Part shown: one piece after another, positions 16,500 to 24,437 of the stretch | Numbering within the stretch: the first letter of the stretch is position 1 | Layout: every line of letters begins with the position of its first letter | From: a virus | Length of the DNA stretch: 64,000 bases | Strand: one strand, 5' to 3' | Virus record (IMG/VR): IMGVR_UViG_3300046458_000091 | Coordinates: 1-64,000 of that record | Program-made: the position numbers and the translations under genes | The notes under the pieces: generated by a model | The model's input: the letters and a program-made list of their open reading frames with translations, nothing else | Told to the model about the DNA's origin: nothing | Database searches by the model: none

Positions 16500-16514
16500 T
16501 ATCTCTGGCGATTT
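16500..16514 (-). promoter_or_regulatory. Leader element CGCCAGAGATA
   Basis: AAATCGCCAGAGATA read on the minus strand, 5 nt before the start codon at 16494. Its AGAG may serve as Shine-Dalgarno sequence. Confidence 0.5.
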
Positions 16515-16524
16515 GAAGAGACAT

Positions 16525-16624
16525 CAGCTTATCACCATATCCTGAATAATATATAGCAGTTTGTGTACTGAAACTTATTACTTGTGGCGGGGGACACTGC
16601 TATCCCCCGACACAAAATGACCGA
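16525..16624. other. 100-bp intergenic region with hairpin
   Basis: Holds the stem CGGGGG...CCCCCG (about 16588-16609) without a T run, and an A/T-rich stretch around 16540-16560 that could hold a promoter for the gene at 16494. No clear -35 seen. Confidence 0.4.
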
Positions 16625-16846
16625 TTAAGTTGCGGTGGTAAAGCTCAGGCCCACCGCCTGGCGCAGGCGCCCAGCTCGATGCGAACGGTGCAGCGGCTCC
16701 TGTCCCTCATCCAGCGGCCAGTACATGAGCTTTTTGCAGTCCGCACAGCGCTTGCGCTGGAGTGACGTCATTTCGATTAGCGCGTGACTGCCGCAGGTGC
16801 ACTGCTTGCAGGAACGCTTGACCTCCACCACCGGCTCACTGCTCAT
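16625..16846 (-). CDS. Small zinc-finger protein
   Basis: 73 residues from the ATG at 16846, which has a perfect AAGGAGG upstream and an ATGA overlap with the Ref-like gene. CKQCTCGSH and KRCADCKK form a likely zinc site. Perhaps works with the nuclease it is coupled to. Confidence 0.6.
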   Translation of the reverse strand: MSSEPVVEVKRSCKQCTCGSHALIEMTSLQRKRCADCKKLMYWPLDEGQEPLHRSHRAGRLRQAVGLSFTTAT

Positions 16847-17262
16847 GCTGCGGCCTCCTTGGTTGCACTGGAGTACTGCTCGCTTTCGTACCACTTGGCC
16901 AGCAACGCATGGACGCCATCGGGAACCACGCGCCCGGACGTCGCGACAAGCCGCGCGCAGGCCTCCACCAGTTCGATTTCCCGGCCGTACTCCGCAATCC
17001 ACCTGGCTTTGTGGCCATGGACCGCGAGCATGTTCGGATTGGGCCCGGTGCCTTGCTGGTGATGACCGGCGCACAGCGGCAGCACGTAGTAATGGGCATG
17101 AGCCTTTGTGCGCCCGTCACAGTGGTGGATTGATACGTGGGCTTGCTCGCTGTGGTCCCTGGGGTGACCGTCGAGCAGGCAGCAGATGCAACCACAGATG
17201 TCGGCAACGTCATGGAACCATTGCCCCTCGGTTTTGTTGGGGTTTTTCCCGGAATGCTGCAT
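16843..17262 (-). CDS. Ref-like RecA-dependent nuclease
   Basis: 139 residues. Contains the HNH-type core of the phage P1 Ref family: CGCICCLLDG, VSIHHCDGRTKAHAHY, LPLCAGHHQQGTG and AVHGHKARW. Ref of P1 cuts DNA at RecA-made D-loops; the same kind of role is inferred here. Start chosen at the ATG just after a CGCCAGAGATAA leader. Its 5' end overlaps the 3' end of the winged-helix gene. Confidence 0.75.
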   Translation of the reverse strand: MQHSGKNPNKTEGQWFHDVADICGCICCLLDGHPRDHSEQAHVSIHHCDGRTKAHAHYYVLPLCAGHHQQGTGPNPNMLAVHGHKARWIAEYGREIELVEACARLVATSGRVVPDGVHALLAKWYESEQYSSATKEAAA

Positions 17263-18331
17263 GGGGGTTTATCTCTGGCGATTGAGGTATGGGTGATGCG
17301 ATTGGGCGGCCCTGAGGGGCCTGGGTTTGCTGTTTCAGCGCACGACTGGCTGCGATGCTCGCCGGGGTGCGCTTTGGTGCTGGTGTTGCTCCCTGGCGCC
17401 CTGGGGGTGGCGCAGAGTTCAAGGCTTCAGCCGCTTTTACGACCTCCGCTACCTTGTTCGCTCGCTTTTTCGCTTCTGCGACTTGCTGAGCTTTCACGGC
17501 GTAGCCTTCGCAGGACTTCAGGAGGGCGCCCACGGGGTGGCGAGCATCGACCAGACTGGGGGCGTCCTCTTTTTCAACGAAGTAGGTGGCCGCAGCTGGG
17601 GCAGCGGCCTGGATTCTTGCAACGACTTTGCCCATCAGTCCGGCCACGGTGACGTTGTGCACCGGCCAGACCTTGTATCGGGCCTTGAACGCGATGGCAT
17701 AGGCACGCCAGGCGGCGTACGTGGCGCTGGTGGGATTGCTCGGGTACTCGGCGGGGTAGCCAGCCGGGACCGTCAGGTCCTCGGGCAGATCGCCTGGCCC
17801 TTCCGCTGCCTGGGGGGAGACAGAAGGTTTTCTAACTGCTTTTTCAGTCTTAAATGATCTTTCAGTCTTATCTAATGTTTCGGGCTTTGCCGTAACCGGT
17901 GGCACCGTTTCCGGCAAATCCGTAAGCGGTTTAACTGGCGATTTCACCGCTTCCGTCTTTTCCGTAAACGGATACTTGCCCTTGGCCCGCAGGTCCCGCT
18001 CATACTCGGCGGCGGCCTCTAGATCAGGGGTTTCAGATACTTCGTACTCAACGCCAACGAACTCGCCGCCCGCGCGGTTGAACCAGCGGTACACGTAGCC
18101 CGCGAGGCGCAGCTCGTTGATGATCAGGTACACCTTGTCGCGTTTCGCGGCCTTCCCGATGGCGCTCGCGGTGCAACTGAGTAGGTCGGTCATCTGGACT
18201 TGCCAGTGGTCCGGCTTGCTCAGCAGATAGACCAGCATGCCCCGGGCTTCCCAGGACAGCCGATCATCACCAATGACGGACATTGGCAGCACATAAAACT
18301 GGGTTCGACGTTCGGCGCGTTTGATGCTCAC
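17210..18331 (-). CDS. Winged-helix replication-type protein
   Basis: 373 residues from the GTG at 18331 (AAGGGGG upstream). The N-terminal ~100 residues look like the winged helix of phage replication organisers: YVLPMSVIGDDRLSWEARGM, then a second helix pair and a wing. The middle is a Lys/Pro/Glu-rich linker; the C-terminal part is helical and Ala/Gln/Pro-rich. May load helicase at a phage origin, but that is inference; the plasmid initiator is a different gene at 54.3-55.1 kb. Confidence 0.6.
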   Translation of the reverse strand: MSIKRAERRTQFYVLPMSVIGDDRLSWEARGMLVYLLSKPDHWQVQMTDLLSCTASAIGKAAKRDKVYLIINELRLAGYVYRWFNRAGGEFVGVEYEVSETPDLEAAAEYERDLRAKGKYPFTEKTEAVKSPVKPLTDLPETVPPVTAKPETLDKTERSFKTEKAVRKPSVSPQAAEGPGDLPEDLTVPAGYPAEYPSNPTSATYAAWRAYAIAFKARYKVWPVHNVTVAGLMGKVVARIQAAAPAAATYFVEKEDAPSLVDARHPVGALLKSCEGYAVKAQQVAEAKKRANKVAEVVKAAEALNSAPPPGRQGATPAPKRTPASIAASRALKQQTQAPQGRPIASPIPQSPEINPHAAFREKPQQNRGAMVP

Positions 18332-18403
18332 AGAGCACCCCCTTGTTGCGGAATGCTTGTTGCTGGGAATTCTTCGGGCACACACGGGCGCTGAGGGGCG
18401 CAA

Positions 18404-18484
18404 TCAGGGTCAGATTGGCTCAGCGAAACGCCGTAAAATGCGGGGGGAACAGGGCTCAGAAGTTTGCAGAACCGGAGCCTGTGG
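18404..18484. other. Upstream part of divergent intergenic region
   Basis: Between the winged-helix gene and the promoter of the candidate RNA. Contains nothing further that I can support. Confidence 0.4.
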
Positions 18485-18490
18485 TATACT
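18463..18490 (+). promoter_or_regulatory. Probable sigma-70 promoter
   Basis: TATACT (18485-18490) with TTTGCA (18463-18468), spacing 16. It would start a plus-strand transcript of about 205 nt that ends at the terminator near 18700. Confidence 0.55.
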
Positions 18491-18536
18491 CGGGCTAGCA
18501 GCAAAGCAGGCCTCCTTGCTGTTCTGGAGGTCTGTT

Positions 18537-18593
18537 GTGTCTGTCGAAAAGCAGGCCCCCTGGGAAGCCGTGGTAGAAAACGCTCAGGCGTAG
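18537..18593 (+). CDS. Short ORF, 18 codons
   Basis: GGAGG lies 6 nt before a GTG that opens a frame encoding MSVEKQAPWEAVVENAQA. The Shine-Dalgarno sequence can be closed by an upstream pairing. Could be a leader peptide or small protein; not proven. Confidence 0.4.
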   Translation: MSVEKQAPWEAVVENAQA

Positions 18594-18661
18594 TCGTCCA
18601 CTACTCTCCACAGGCAAGCATGGATTGCTTACGGGTAGATGGTGTTTTTCCATATGCGTCT

Positions 18662-18702
18662 AAAAAGAACTCTAAACCTTGGCGGGGGCGGGTTCTTTTT
18701 TT
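18662..18702. terminator. Bidirectional terminator
   Basis: AAAAAGAAC (18662-18670) and GTTCTTTTT (18692-18700) enclose a G-rich loop, with A runs on one side and T runs on the other. It can stop both the plus-strand RNA and minus-strand transcription from the gene at 18794-19327. Confidence 0.7.
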
Positions 18703-18793
18703 TCGTCTCCATTTTGAGCGTTGGAGCCGTTTCAGCTCAGCGCGGCGTGCTATATACCATATCCCAAACGCAGCCGTCTAAAGCTTTTTGTCC

Positions 18794-19327
18794 CTATACA
18801 TTTTCCTCAGTTGTCACTTTGCCACCATCAGAATCGCCCGCAACGGCTTGATTTACGGGCTTTTTCGCACGTAAAGCCGCGACCGCTTGCAGGTAAAGAT
18901 TCTTGGAAACCCCACGTTCACCCGACGGAGCGGCGGTGATCTGCGCAAGCTTGGTCTTGCTGCTCTTCACCCACGCCCGATCAAGCTCATACGTCTTGAA
19001 TTTGCGCAGCAGACGTATGGCCCGAACCTTGGATGCGCGCAGCTCCCGTTCCGGCAAGGGGTGGTCAAAGAACCCGAACGGCAAGCGCATGTGCATCTCC
19101 AGCTTGCGCGCCAGCTTCTCGGTGATCGCATACCGGTCGTTGCATGCCACGCTGATCTGATTCGAAAGCGACAGGGCTTCCTTGTCCGTCATGTCGTGGA
19201 ACACATTGAGCCGGACGCCCTCCCCCTTCAGATCCACATACACGTTGAACCGTCGCTGTCGCTCCTGTTGGGCCGCTTTCACGGCGTCCTCATAGGTCTC
19301 AGCGCCTTCAAACACTTCTAAATTCAT
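18794..19327 (-). CDS. Hypothetical protein divergent from ssb
   Basis: 177 residues, charged and helical. Contains a basic central segment (ASKVRAIRLLRKFKTYELDR) and a C-terminal LYLQAVAALRAKKPVN. It is transcribed away from ssb, and the shared promoter region holds a palindrome (19377-19391), so it may regulate the divergent pair. Family not recognised. Confidence 0.5.
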   Translation of the reverse strand: MNLEVFEGAETYEDAVKAAQQERQRRFNVYVDLKGEGVRLNVFHDMTDKEALSLSNQISVACNDRYAITEKLARKLEMHMRLPFGFFDHPLPERELRASKVRAIRLLRKFKTYELDRAWVKSSKTKLAQITAAPSGERGVSKNLYLQAVAALRAKKPVNQAVAGDSDGGKVTTEENV

Positions 19328-19376
19328 CGTACCAACCGCAAAAACAATGATTACAGGCTGATACTACCCCATCCAT

Positions 19377-19391
19377 ACATCAAAGCGATGT
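19377..19391. promoter_or_regulatory. Palindrome between divergent genes
   Basis: ACATC aaagc GATGT in the 152-bp region between the 177-aa gene and ssb. Similar sites occur at 52414-52428 and, more loosely, near 12090. Possible operator. Confidence 0.4.
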
Positions 19392-19479
19392 TTTGCGCTC
19401 TGGAATGCCTTATCGTATGTCCGGCCAGGGTTTCGTGCGGCATATTTTTGTATAGGGATACTTTAGGAGACGGTCATTT

Positions 19480-19998
19480 ATGGCTCGCGGTGTTAACAAA
19501 GTCATCCTGGTTGGAACGGTCGGCCAGGACCCGGAAACGCGGTATTTGCCCAATGGGAACGCGGTCACGAACCTCAGCCTGGCTACCAGCGAGCAGTGGA
19601 CCGACAAGCAAACCGGCCAGAAGGTAGAGAAAACCGAATGGCACCGCGTTTCCCTCTTCGGCAAGGTTGCGGAAATCGCCGGGCAGTACTTGAACAAGGG
19701 TTCGCAGGTCTACATCGAAGGCAAGCTTCAAACCCGCGAGTGGGAAAAAGACGGCATCAAGCGCTACACCACTGAAATCGTCGTAGACATGCAAGGCACC
19801 ATGCAGCTGCTCGGCGGCCGCCCCCAGGGCCAGGACCAGCAGACACGGCAGCAATCTCACCCGCAGGACCAGCAGGCGCGCCAGGCGCCACGCCAGCAGC
19901 AACGACCGGCGCAACAGCACCAGCAGAGCCAGCAAGGCGCTCTGCCAGAAGATGACGACATACCTTTCGCGCCGCTGCACCACTTGCAGGGCGCGTAA
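19480..19998 (+). CDS. ssb: Single-stranded DNA-binding protein
   Basis: 172 residues. The OB-fold occupies residues 1-~112 ([19 protein letters not shown], then [18 protein letters not shown] and [15 protein letters not shown]). A long Gln/Pro/Arg-rich linker follows. The acidic DDDIPF tip that normally ends SSB proteins is present but followed by nine more residues (APLHHLQGA), which could alter contacts with host repair enzymes. AGGAG precedes the ATG. First gene of a plus-strand unit with rdgC. Confidence 0.95.
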   Translation: MARGVNKVILVGTVGQDPETRYLPNGNAVTNLSLATSEQWTDKQTGQKVEKTEWHRVSLFGKVAEIAGQYLNKGSQVYIEGKLQTREWEKDGIKRYTTEIVVDMQGTMQLLGGRPQGQDQQTRQQSHPQDQQARQAPRQQQRPAQQHQQSQQGALPEDDDIPFAPLHHLQGA

Positions 19999-20023
19999 CC
20001 CCCAACCCCAGTAAGGGACGTTC

Positions 20024-20944
20024 ATGTTTTTCAAGAATCTACAGGTTTACCGCTTTACCCAGCAGCTGCCCCTGGACGCCGAAGCGTTGCAGGCGGCGCT
20101 GGCCACTAAACCAGCCCGGGAGCCTGCTACCCAGGAATTCAACACCTACGGCTTTGTCGCCCCCTTCGCCCAGGGCGAGGACGCGCCGCTGGTGCACTTC
20201 AGCCACGGCTACATGCTGATCGCCGCCAGCAAGGCCAGCCGCCAGCTGCCCGGATCGGTCGTCACCCAGCAGGTGAAAAAGAAGATCGATGTCATCGAAA
20301 GGGAGCAGATGCGCAAGGTCTACAAGAAGGAACGCGACCAGCTGAAGGATGAAGTCATTCAGGCGCTGTTGCCCCATGCCTTCGTACGCTACTCCCGCAC
20401 GTTTGCCGCGCTCGACCTGGCGGCCGGTCTGATCCTGGTCAACACCGCCAGCGCCGCCGCTGCTGAGGATCTGCTCTCTACGCTGCGTGAAGTCATCGGC
20501 ACGCTGCCGGTACGCCCTGTCACGCTGAAAATATCCCCGGCAGCGTCCATGACTGCCTGGGTCAAGGACCAAAAGCCCCCGGCTGACTTCTTTGCACTCA
20601 ACGACGCCATTCTGCGGGACATCCACGAAGACGGCGGCTTTGTGAACTGCAAGGGCCAGGACCTGACCAGTGATGAAATCCAGCTGCATTTGAGCACCGG
20701 CAAGCAAGTCACTCAGCTGGCGCTGGCCTGGCAGGACAAACTGTCGTTCGTGCTCGATGACACGGGCGGGATCAAGCGCGTGCGCTTTGAGGACATTCTC
20801 ACCGATCAGGCCGAACAGGATGGCGGCGACGACGCGCTGGGCCAGCTGGACGCCAGCTTTGTGCTCATGATGCTCACGCTCAAGGCGTTCTTGGCATCGC
20901 TGTATGACGCCCTCGGCGGCGAGGATGTCCCCCAGGGCATTTGA
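20024..20944 (+). CDS. rdgC: RdgC recombination-associated protein
   Basis: 306 residues, the usual RdgC length, with the family pattern from the start ([12 protein letters not shown]) through [20 protein letters not shown] and [19 protein letters not shown] to the C-terminal LFVLMM-like helix. RdgC forms a ring around duplex DNA and limits RecA action. Carried with ssb 25 nt upstream, it probably shields or steers replication intermediates of the element. A terminator follows. Confidence 0.95.
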   Translation: MFFKNLQVYRFTQQLPLDAEALQAALATKPAREPATQEFNTYGFVAPFAQGEDAPLVHFSHGYMLIAASKASRQLPGSVVTQQVKKKIDVIEREQMRKVYKKERDQLKDEVIQALLPHAFVRYSRTFAALDLAAGLILVNTASAAAAEDLLSTLREVIGTLPVRPVTLKISPAASMTAWVKDQKPPADFFALNDAILRDIHEDGGFVNCKGQDLTSDEIQLHLSTGKQVTQLALAWQDKLSFVLDDTGGIKRVRFEDILTDQAEQDGGDDALGQLDASFVLMMLTLKAFLASLYDALGGEDVPQGI

Positions 20945-20956
20945 TCAAACTCCAGA

Positions 20957-20995
20957 CGAAAAAAAGCCGCGTAGCCCCCCAGGGCTTCGCGGCCT
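20957..20995. terminator. Terminator after rdgC
   Basis: GCCGCG-t-AGCCC and GGGCT-t-CGCGGC form a long stem (about 20966-20992). The T run is strong on the minus strand (A run at 20960-20965) and weaker on the plus strand (CTCTT). Confidence 0.7.
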
Positions 20996-21005
20996 CTTCC
21001 CACTT

Positions 21006-21021
21006 AAATCGCCAGAGATAA
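21006..21021 (+). promoter_or_regulatory. Leader element AAATCGCCAGAGATAA
   Basis: The only plus-strand copy of the element. Here it lies in the loop of an inverted repeat CCACTTA...TAAGTGG (21000-21025), 59 nt before the gene at 21080. Confidence 0.45.
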
Positions 21022-21079
21022 GTGGCCGGGATGATACCCGAATCATCACGCAGGCCATAGTTTTGCAGGGATTAACCAG

Positions 21080-21337
21080 ATGAAAGCAGTCTTCAACGGC
21101 AGCAGTACCAGTACCTCCGGCAAACAGCCCAAGAAACCGACCACCTGGTGGGGAACAGTCACCGCCATTGGCAGCAATGGGGACGCCTCAGAGGTTAAAT
21201 GGCGTTCCGACAGGCCGCTCTCTTACCGGGAGGCCATGGAATCGGTAGGACTGGCCATGGATGAGGCAGAAGGAAGTTATGCCGAAACCTACCAGCGGAC
21301 ACCAGACCGCGTGACCTTCAGCATCGAATGCCGGTAG
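21080..21337 (+). CDS. Hypothetical protein, 85 aa
   Basis: Ser/Thr-rich start followed by a small mixed domain (WWGTVTAIGSNGDASEVKWR). GGGATTAACCAG upstream of the ATG. No family recognised. Confidence 0.55.
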   Translation: MKAVFNGSSTSTSGKQPKKPTTWWGTVTAIGSNGDASEVKWRSDRPLSYREAMESVGLAMDEAEGSYAETYQRTPDRVTFSIECR

Positions 21338-21345
21338 GGGGATCT

Positions 21346-21426
21346 ATGGCCAGACAAATGACAGAAGCCGATTTCCGCCTGCCTAACGTCGCAGGCTGGC
21401 GTCACGCAGCCGCCCTCAATGAGTGA
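21346..21426 (+). CDS. Very small protein, 26 aa
   Basis: GGGGG precedes the ATG by 4 nt, right after the stop of the gene before. The frame reads MARQMTEADFRLPNVAGWRH and six more residues. It ends in an 8-nt overlap with the next start, the same arrangement as the surrounding genes, which argues that it is translated. Confidence 0.5.
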   Translation: MARQMTEADFRLPNVAGWRHAAALNE

Positions 21427-21925
21427 GGCAGCATATTACCGCCCAGTCAGCCTGGAGCCGCTGGATTTCGCGCTGAAGAAGATGATCTTCTCGCCGGACA
21501 TCTGCACGAAGGTGCAAGGCGGCGCCGCCTCCATGGTGATCGTCCCCTTTGACCCTCAGCCGATCCTGGATCATGTGGAGCTGGCCAGCGCCGGGCTACA
21601 CCTGGACGACTCCCCGGGCCTGATGCGTGTCGTGCGCCAGGCGTTCCGCACCGGCCTCATCAGCCGCACCATTGCCCCGATCCAGCTTGGCCACGCCTTT
21701 GAGCTGCTGGAAGAGCTGCCCGCCCAGAAGCTGGCCCGCTTCGGTACTGGACTTGTCCGGCGCCTTGAAATTGCCCGCTTTGATGACCTCAATGAAACCC
21801 AGTGGCAGGCCTGCGGCTACCGAACTAAAGCCGATTTCCACAAGTATTGGACCATATCACTGCCTGCAACTCCGGCTGAAATAAATCCGTGGTGCTGGTT
21901 AATTCAATTTGATTACAAGGTGTAA
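21419..21925 (+). CDS. Hypothetical phage protein, 168 aa
   Basis: Helical N-terminal region; the end (PAEINPWCWLIQFDYKV) resembles the closing strand NPWVWVxEF seen in ASCH/PUA-like phage proteins. That similarity is short, so no function is claimed. Confidence 0.55.
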   Translation: MSEAAYYRPVSLEPLDFALKKMIFSPDICTKVQGGAASMVIVPFDPQPILDHVELASAGLHLDDSPGLMRVVRQAFRTGLISRTIAPIQLGHAFELLEELPAQKLARFGTGLVRRLEIARFDDLNETQWQACGYRTKADFHKYWTISLPATPAEINPWCWLIQFDYKV

Positions 21926-21931
21926 ATAAAC

Positions 21932-22321
21932 ATGTACTCAATTTCATTAATTACGTTGGCCGTTGGCTTAACGTTCTTTTATCGGGCGATGCATCCGACT
22001 GTATTAATGGCCCGAATCGGGGTCAATTTCGCCAATCCCGGGGACGGCACCACAATCAGAAGCCTGGCCAGGCGCGCAAGACTGGCGCTCGGTCTCGCCA
22101 TTATGGTATTGGCGTGCACTGTCGGTAAGATACTGCCAAATGAGCTGGCTAATGGGCTGGATGTTACCGCGCTGAGACAAATTGACCTGCAAAAAATCAG
22201 AACCGATAATCGTTTGACGTCAGAAAAACGACACGCGGCGGAAATGATCGAAATTTTCGGCAGCGCGGATGCGTACCTCGCTTACCTAAAAGCCCAATCC
22301 GCGACGAAAATCGGCTTATAA
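21932..22321 (+). CDS. Membrane protein, two segments
   Basis: 129 residues with two likely transmembrane helices (SISLITLAVGLTFFY near the start; LALGLAIMVLACTVG near residue 55) and a helical cytoplasmic tail. A/T-rich compared with its neighbours. Unknown role. Confidence 0.55.
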   Translation: MYSISLITLAVGLTFFYRAMHPTVLMARIGVNFANPGDGTTIRSLARRARLALGLAIMVLACTVGKILPNELANGLDVTALRQIDLQKIRTDNRLTSEKRHAAEMIEIFGSADAYLAYLKAQSATKIGL

Positions 22322-22633
22322 TCCTACCGCTCGTCCGAAACCGACGTATTTACAAGAACATTTCCGCCGCCCAGCAGACAAACCCTCTACGGTTTGTCTG
22401 TGGGGCTGCGTGTGGGTTTGCGGGCCGTTGAAAGGGCTAAACCCCAGTGTCTACGGGGTCCAAACGGCGAGTGATCGGGGATACCATATCCCCAGCACTT
22501 TCAGGCACTATCCGCGTCCTTTTGGTGTTCTACACCCTGAAATTCAAAACTGTCTAATAGCTGTCTAAAGATTCTCCCCGCAATGGATGCCTTACCGCTG
22601 TACCGCAGAAACTCGCACAAAAGGTAAAACCGC
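22322..22633. other. Hairpin-rich region before the integrase
   Basis: 312 bp without a gene. It holds three strong hairpins: CAGACAAACC/GGTTTGTCTG (22375-22400), ACCCC/GGGGT near 22440-22460, and GGGGATA/TATCCCC (about 22477-22493). Two direct repeats CTGTCTAA (22550 and 22561) lie nearer the integrase. The layout suits an attachment site with arm sites, but no core could be identified. Confidence 0.45.
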
Positions 22634-23854
22634 ATGCCTCTCACGCAGAAGTTTGTACAAACCCACACCGAACCTGGGCGTTATGCTGATAAAAACGGTT
22701 TGATGCTTTGCATCTCTCCACGCGGGTCCAAATCGTGGATCTGCCGCTATCAGCTCAACAAAGTTCGGCGCGATGCAGGCCTGGGTGTCTACCCAGCGGT
22801 CTCGCTCGCTAACGCGAGAGCCAAGTGTCTTGAGCTGAAATTGAAGCTCGCCAACGGCATTGACCCGCTGGAAGAGAAGCGCCGCAACGTCCGGGCGAAC
22901 ATCACGTTCAAAGACGAAGCCATGGCGATGATCGAACGCTATCGCCTGGGCTGGTCCGAAAAGCACACCAGCCAGTGGGAAAACTCCCTGCGGGACCATG
23001 TTTATCCGTTTATTGGCTCGGTGCCGATCGCCGACGTAGACACGGATAAAATCGTTGAGCTGCTCGACCCGATCTGGCGTGAAATGCCGGAGTCAGCCCG
23101 CCGTATCCGCAATCGAATTGAACGTATATTGGACTTTTCGAAAACCTGCGGGCACCGCGAAGGGGAAAACCCGGCGCGCTGGGCTGGCCACCTGCAAAAC
23201 AAGATGACCCGGGACAAGCCCGATTCCACGCCCCTGGAGTCGATGCCTTACTCGCGGCTGCCCAATTTCATGGAAAAGATCGAAGGCGAGATATCCCGGG
23301 CCGCGCGCTGCCTGCAATTCGTCATCCTGACAGCCTGCCGCAGTACTGAAGCCATGGGCGCTGAGTGGGATGAAATCGATTTCGAGACGCGCACCTGGGT
23401 GATTCCGGCTGTCCGCATGAAGGGCCGCGTCGAGCACCACGTACCGCTCAGCGATGCCGCCATGCAGGTCCTCAAGGACGTGCACACCCGTGGCCGCAGC
23501 AAGCTGATTTTCCCAGGCCGTGACCTTGAGAAGATGATGCCCAACAACGCCATGCGCCGGGTACTGATCAAGCACGGGGAAAGCGCTACGCCCCACGGCT
23601 TCCGCTCGACGTTCCGCATGTGGGCTGCTGAGAAAACGAAATTCCCGAATGACCTGTGTGAGATTGCGATTGCTCACGTCGTGGGCACTGCCACATCACG
23701 GGCTTACAACAGGGGGAATATGCTGGAGTTAAGGCGCCCGCTCATGGAACGGTGGGCTAAATATGCCACGTCCCAGAGCATTGCGCCCCGGAGCCTGGAC
23801 GATAGAGTCAGGGCTTCCGCCCCCCGTGAACACGTTATGCACGGACATGCGTAA
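22634..23854 (+). CDS. Tyrosine recombinase (P4-type integrase)
   Basis: 406 residues. N-terminal arm-binding domain of the P4 integrase kind (GRYADKNGLMLCISPRGSKS), a core-binding domain (~90-185), and a catalytic domain with Arg in TACRSTEAMGAEWDE, HGFRSTFR, a His in IAHVVG and the nucleophile Tyr in RAYNRGN. Complete and apparently active. In an element that also has rep and par genes it may serve chromosomal integration or resolve multimers. AAAAGG lies upstream of the ATG. Confidence 0.9.
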   Translation: MPLTQKFVQTHTEPGRYADKNGLMLCISPRGSKSWICRYQLNKVRRDAGLGVYPAVSLANARAKCLELKLKLANGIDPLEEKRRNVRANITFKDEAMAMIERYRLGWSEKHTSQWENSLRDHVYPFIGSVPIADVDTDKIVELLDPIWREMPESARRIRNRIERILDFSKTCGHREGENPARWAGHLQNKMTRDKPDSTPLESMPYSRLPNFMEKIEGEISRAARCLQFVILTACRSTEAMGAEWDEIDFETRTWVIPAVRMKGRVEHHVPLSDAAMQVLKDVHTRGRSKLIFPGRDLEKMMPNNAMRRVLIKHGESATPHGFRSTFRMWAAEKTKFPNDLCEIAIAHVVGTATSRAYNRGNMLELRRPLMERWAKYATSQSIAPRSLDDRVRASAPREHVMHGHA

Positions 23855-23907
23855 CGAGCCCACAAGGATGAGGTAAGCACTGGCGACCATTGAGGTCGCC
23901 GGGGCGC

Positions 23908-24378
23908 TTAACTCGTACACCACCCGGCTTTTTTCTCGCCGTGGTAGCTGACAGCGAGCCCTTTGCTGATCAGCACGTCAGAAACGTTCGTATCGCCGAC
24001 CCACACCTGGGCCAGGATGCGGAAATACTTGTCGCGGCCCATGTCGCGCAGCTCGATGGGTTCGCCGCTGTCCAGCAAGGCGAGCAACGCAGTTCTGGCC
24101 TTATCGGACAAGGCCTCTTCCTTCTCTTTCGCCAGCGGATCGGCGCAGTGGCTATGCCGCTCCGGGGTATCCATGCCTTCAATGCGCACCCCGATATGCT
24201 TACCGGCAAAGGCTGGCCACTGCGGGACGTCCAGAAAAACCGTGTCGCCGTCGTAAACCTCGGTGATTGTCGCCCGGTCCACGGGAAAATTCCCGTAGCT
24301 GGGGTCATCCGCCAGGGCGGTGTTTGCCTGCATGGTGGCCAGCAGCGCAAGCGCCAGGCCGATCAAGATTTTGTTCAC
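23908..24378 (-). CDS. Secreted staphylococcal-nuclease-like protein
   Basis: 156 residues with a signal peptide (KILIGLALALLATMQANTALA). The thermonuclease fold follows: VYDGDTVFLD, RIEGMDTPERH and GRDKYFRILAQVWV carry the usual Asp and Arg positions. Predicted to act in the periplasm, perhaps on host DNA during lysis or on incoming DNA. It ends the minus-strand unit that contains the lysis genes. Confidence 0.85.
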   Translation of the reverse strand: MNKILIGLALALLATMQANTALADDPSYGNFPVDRATITEVYDGDTVFLDVPQWPAFAGKHIGVRIEGMDTPERHSHCADPLAKEKEEALSDKARTALLALLDSGEPIELRDMGRDKYFRILAQVWVGDTNVSDVLISKGLAVSYHGEKKAGWCTS

Positions 24379-24437
24379 TAAAGCGGTCTCCAGGTTGAAC
24401 CCCTCATCGCAAGTAGATAAGGGGTGGTATTAGACCC

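Larger units (their letters stand above)
18497..18702 (+). ncRNA. Candidate structured leader or small RNA
   Basis: Between a promoter and a terminator with no long gene on this strand. CAGCAA (18499-18504) pairs with TTGCTG (18516-18521). The loop segment GGCCTCC (18509-18515) can pair with GGAGGTC (18526-18532), which is the Shine-Dalgarno sequence of an 18-codon ORF. Together they fit an H-type pseudoknot. Smaller hairpins (GTAGT/ACTAC, AAGCA/TGCTT, ATGG/CCAT) follow. I could not match it to a known RNA family. Confidence 0.5.

Noticed and set aside
16587-16610. Terminator at the CGGGGG/CCCCCG hairpin
   Set aside because: The stem is strong but no T run follows on either strand, so it was described only as a hairpin.
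18620-18781. 53-codon frame with ATG after the 18-codon ORF
   Set aside because: It runs through the terminator hairpin, has no clear ribosome site and an unlikely Arg/Ser/Phe composition.
24399-24424. Terminator between the DUF1353 and SNase-like genes
   Set aside because: The ACCCCTCATC/GATAAGGGGT pairing is imperfect and lacks a T run.
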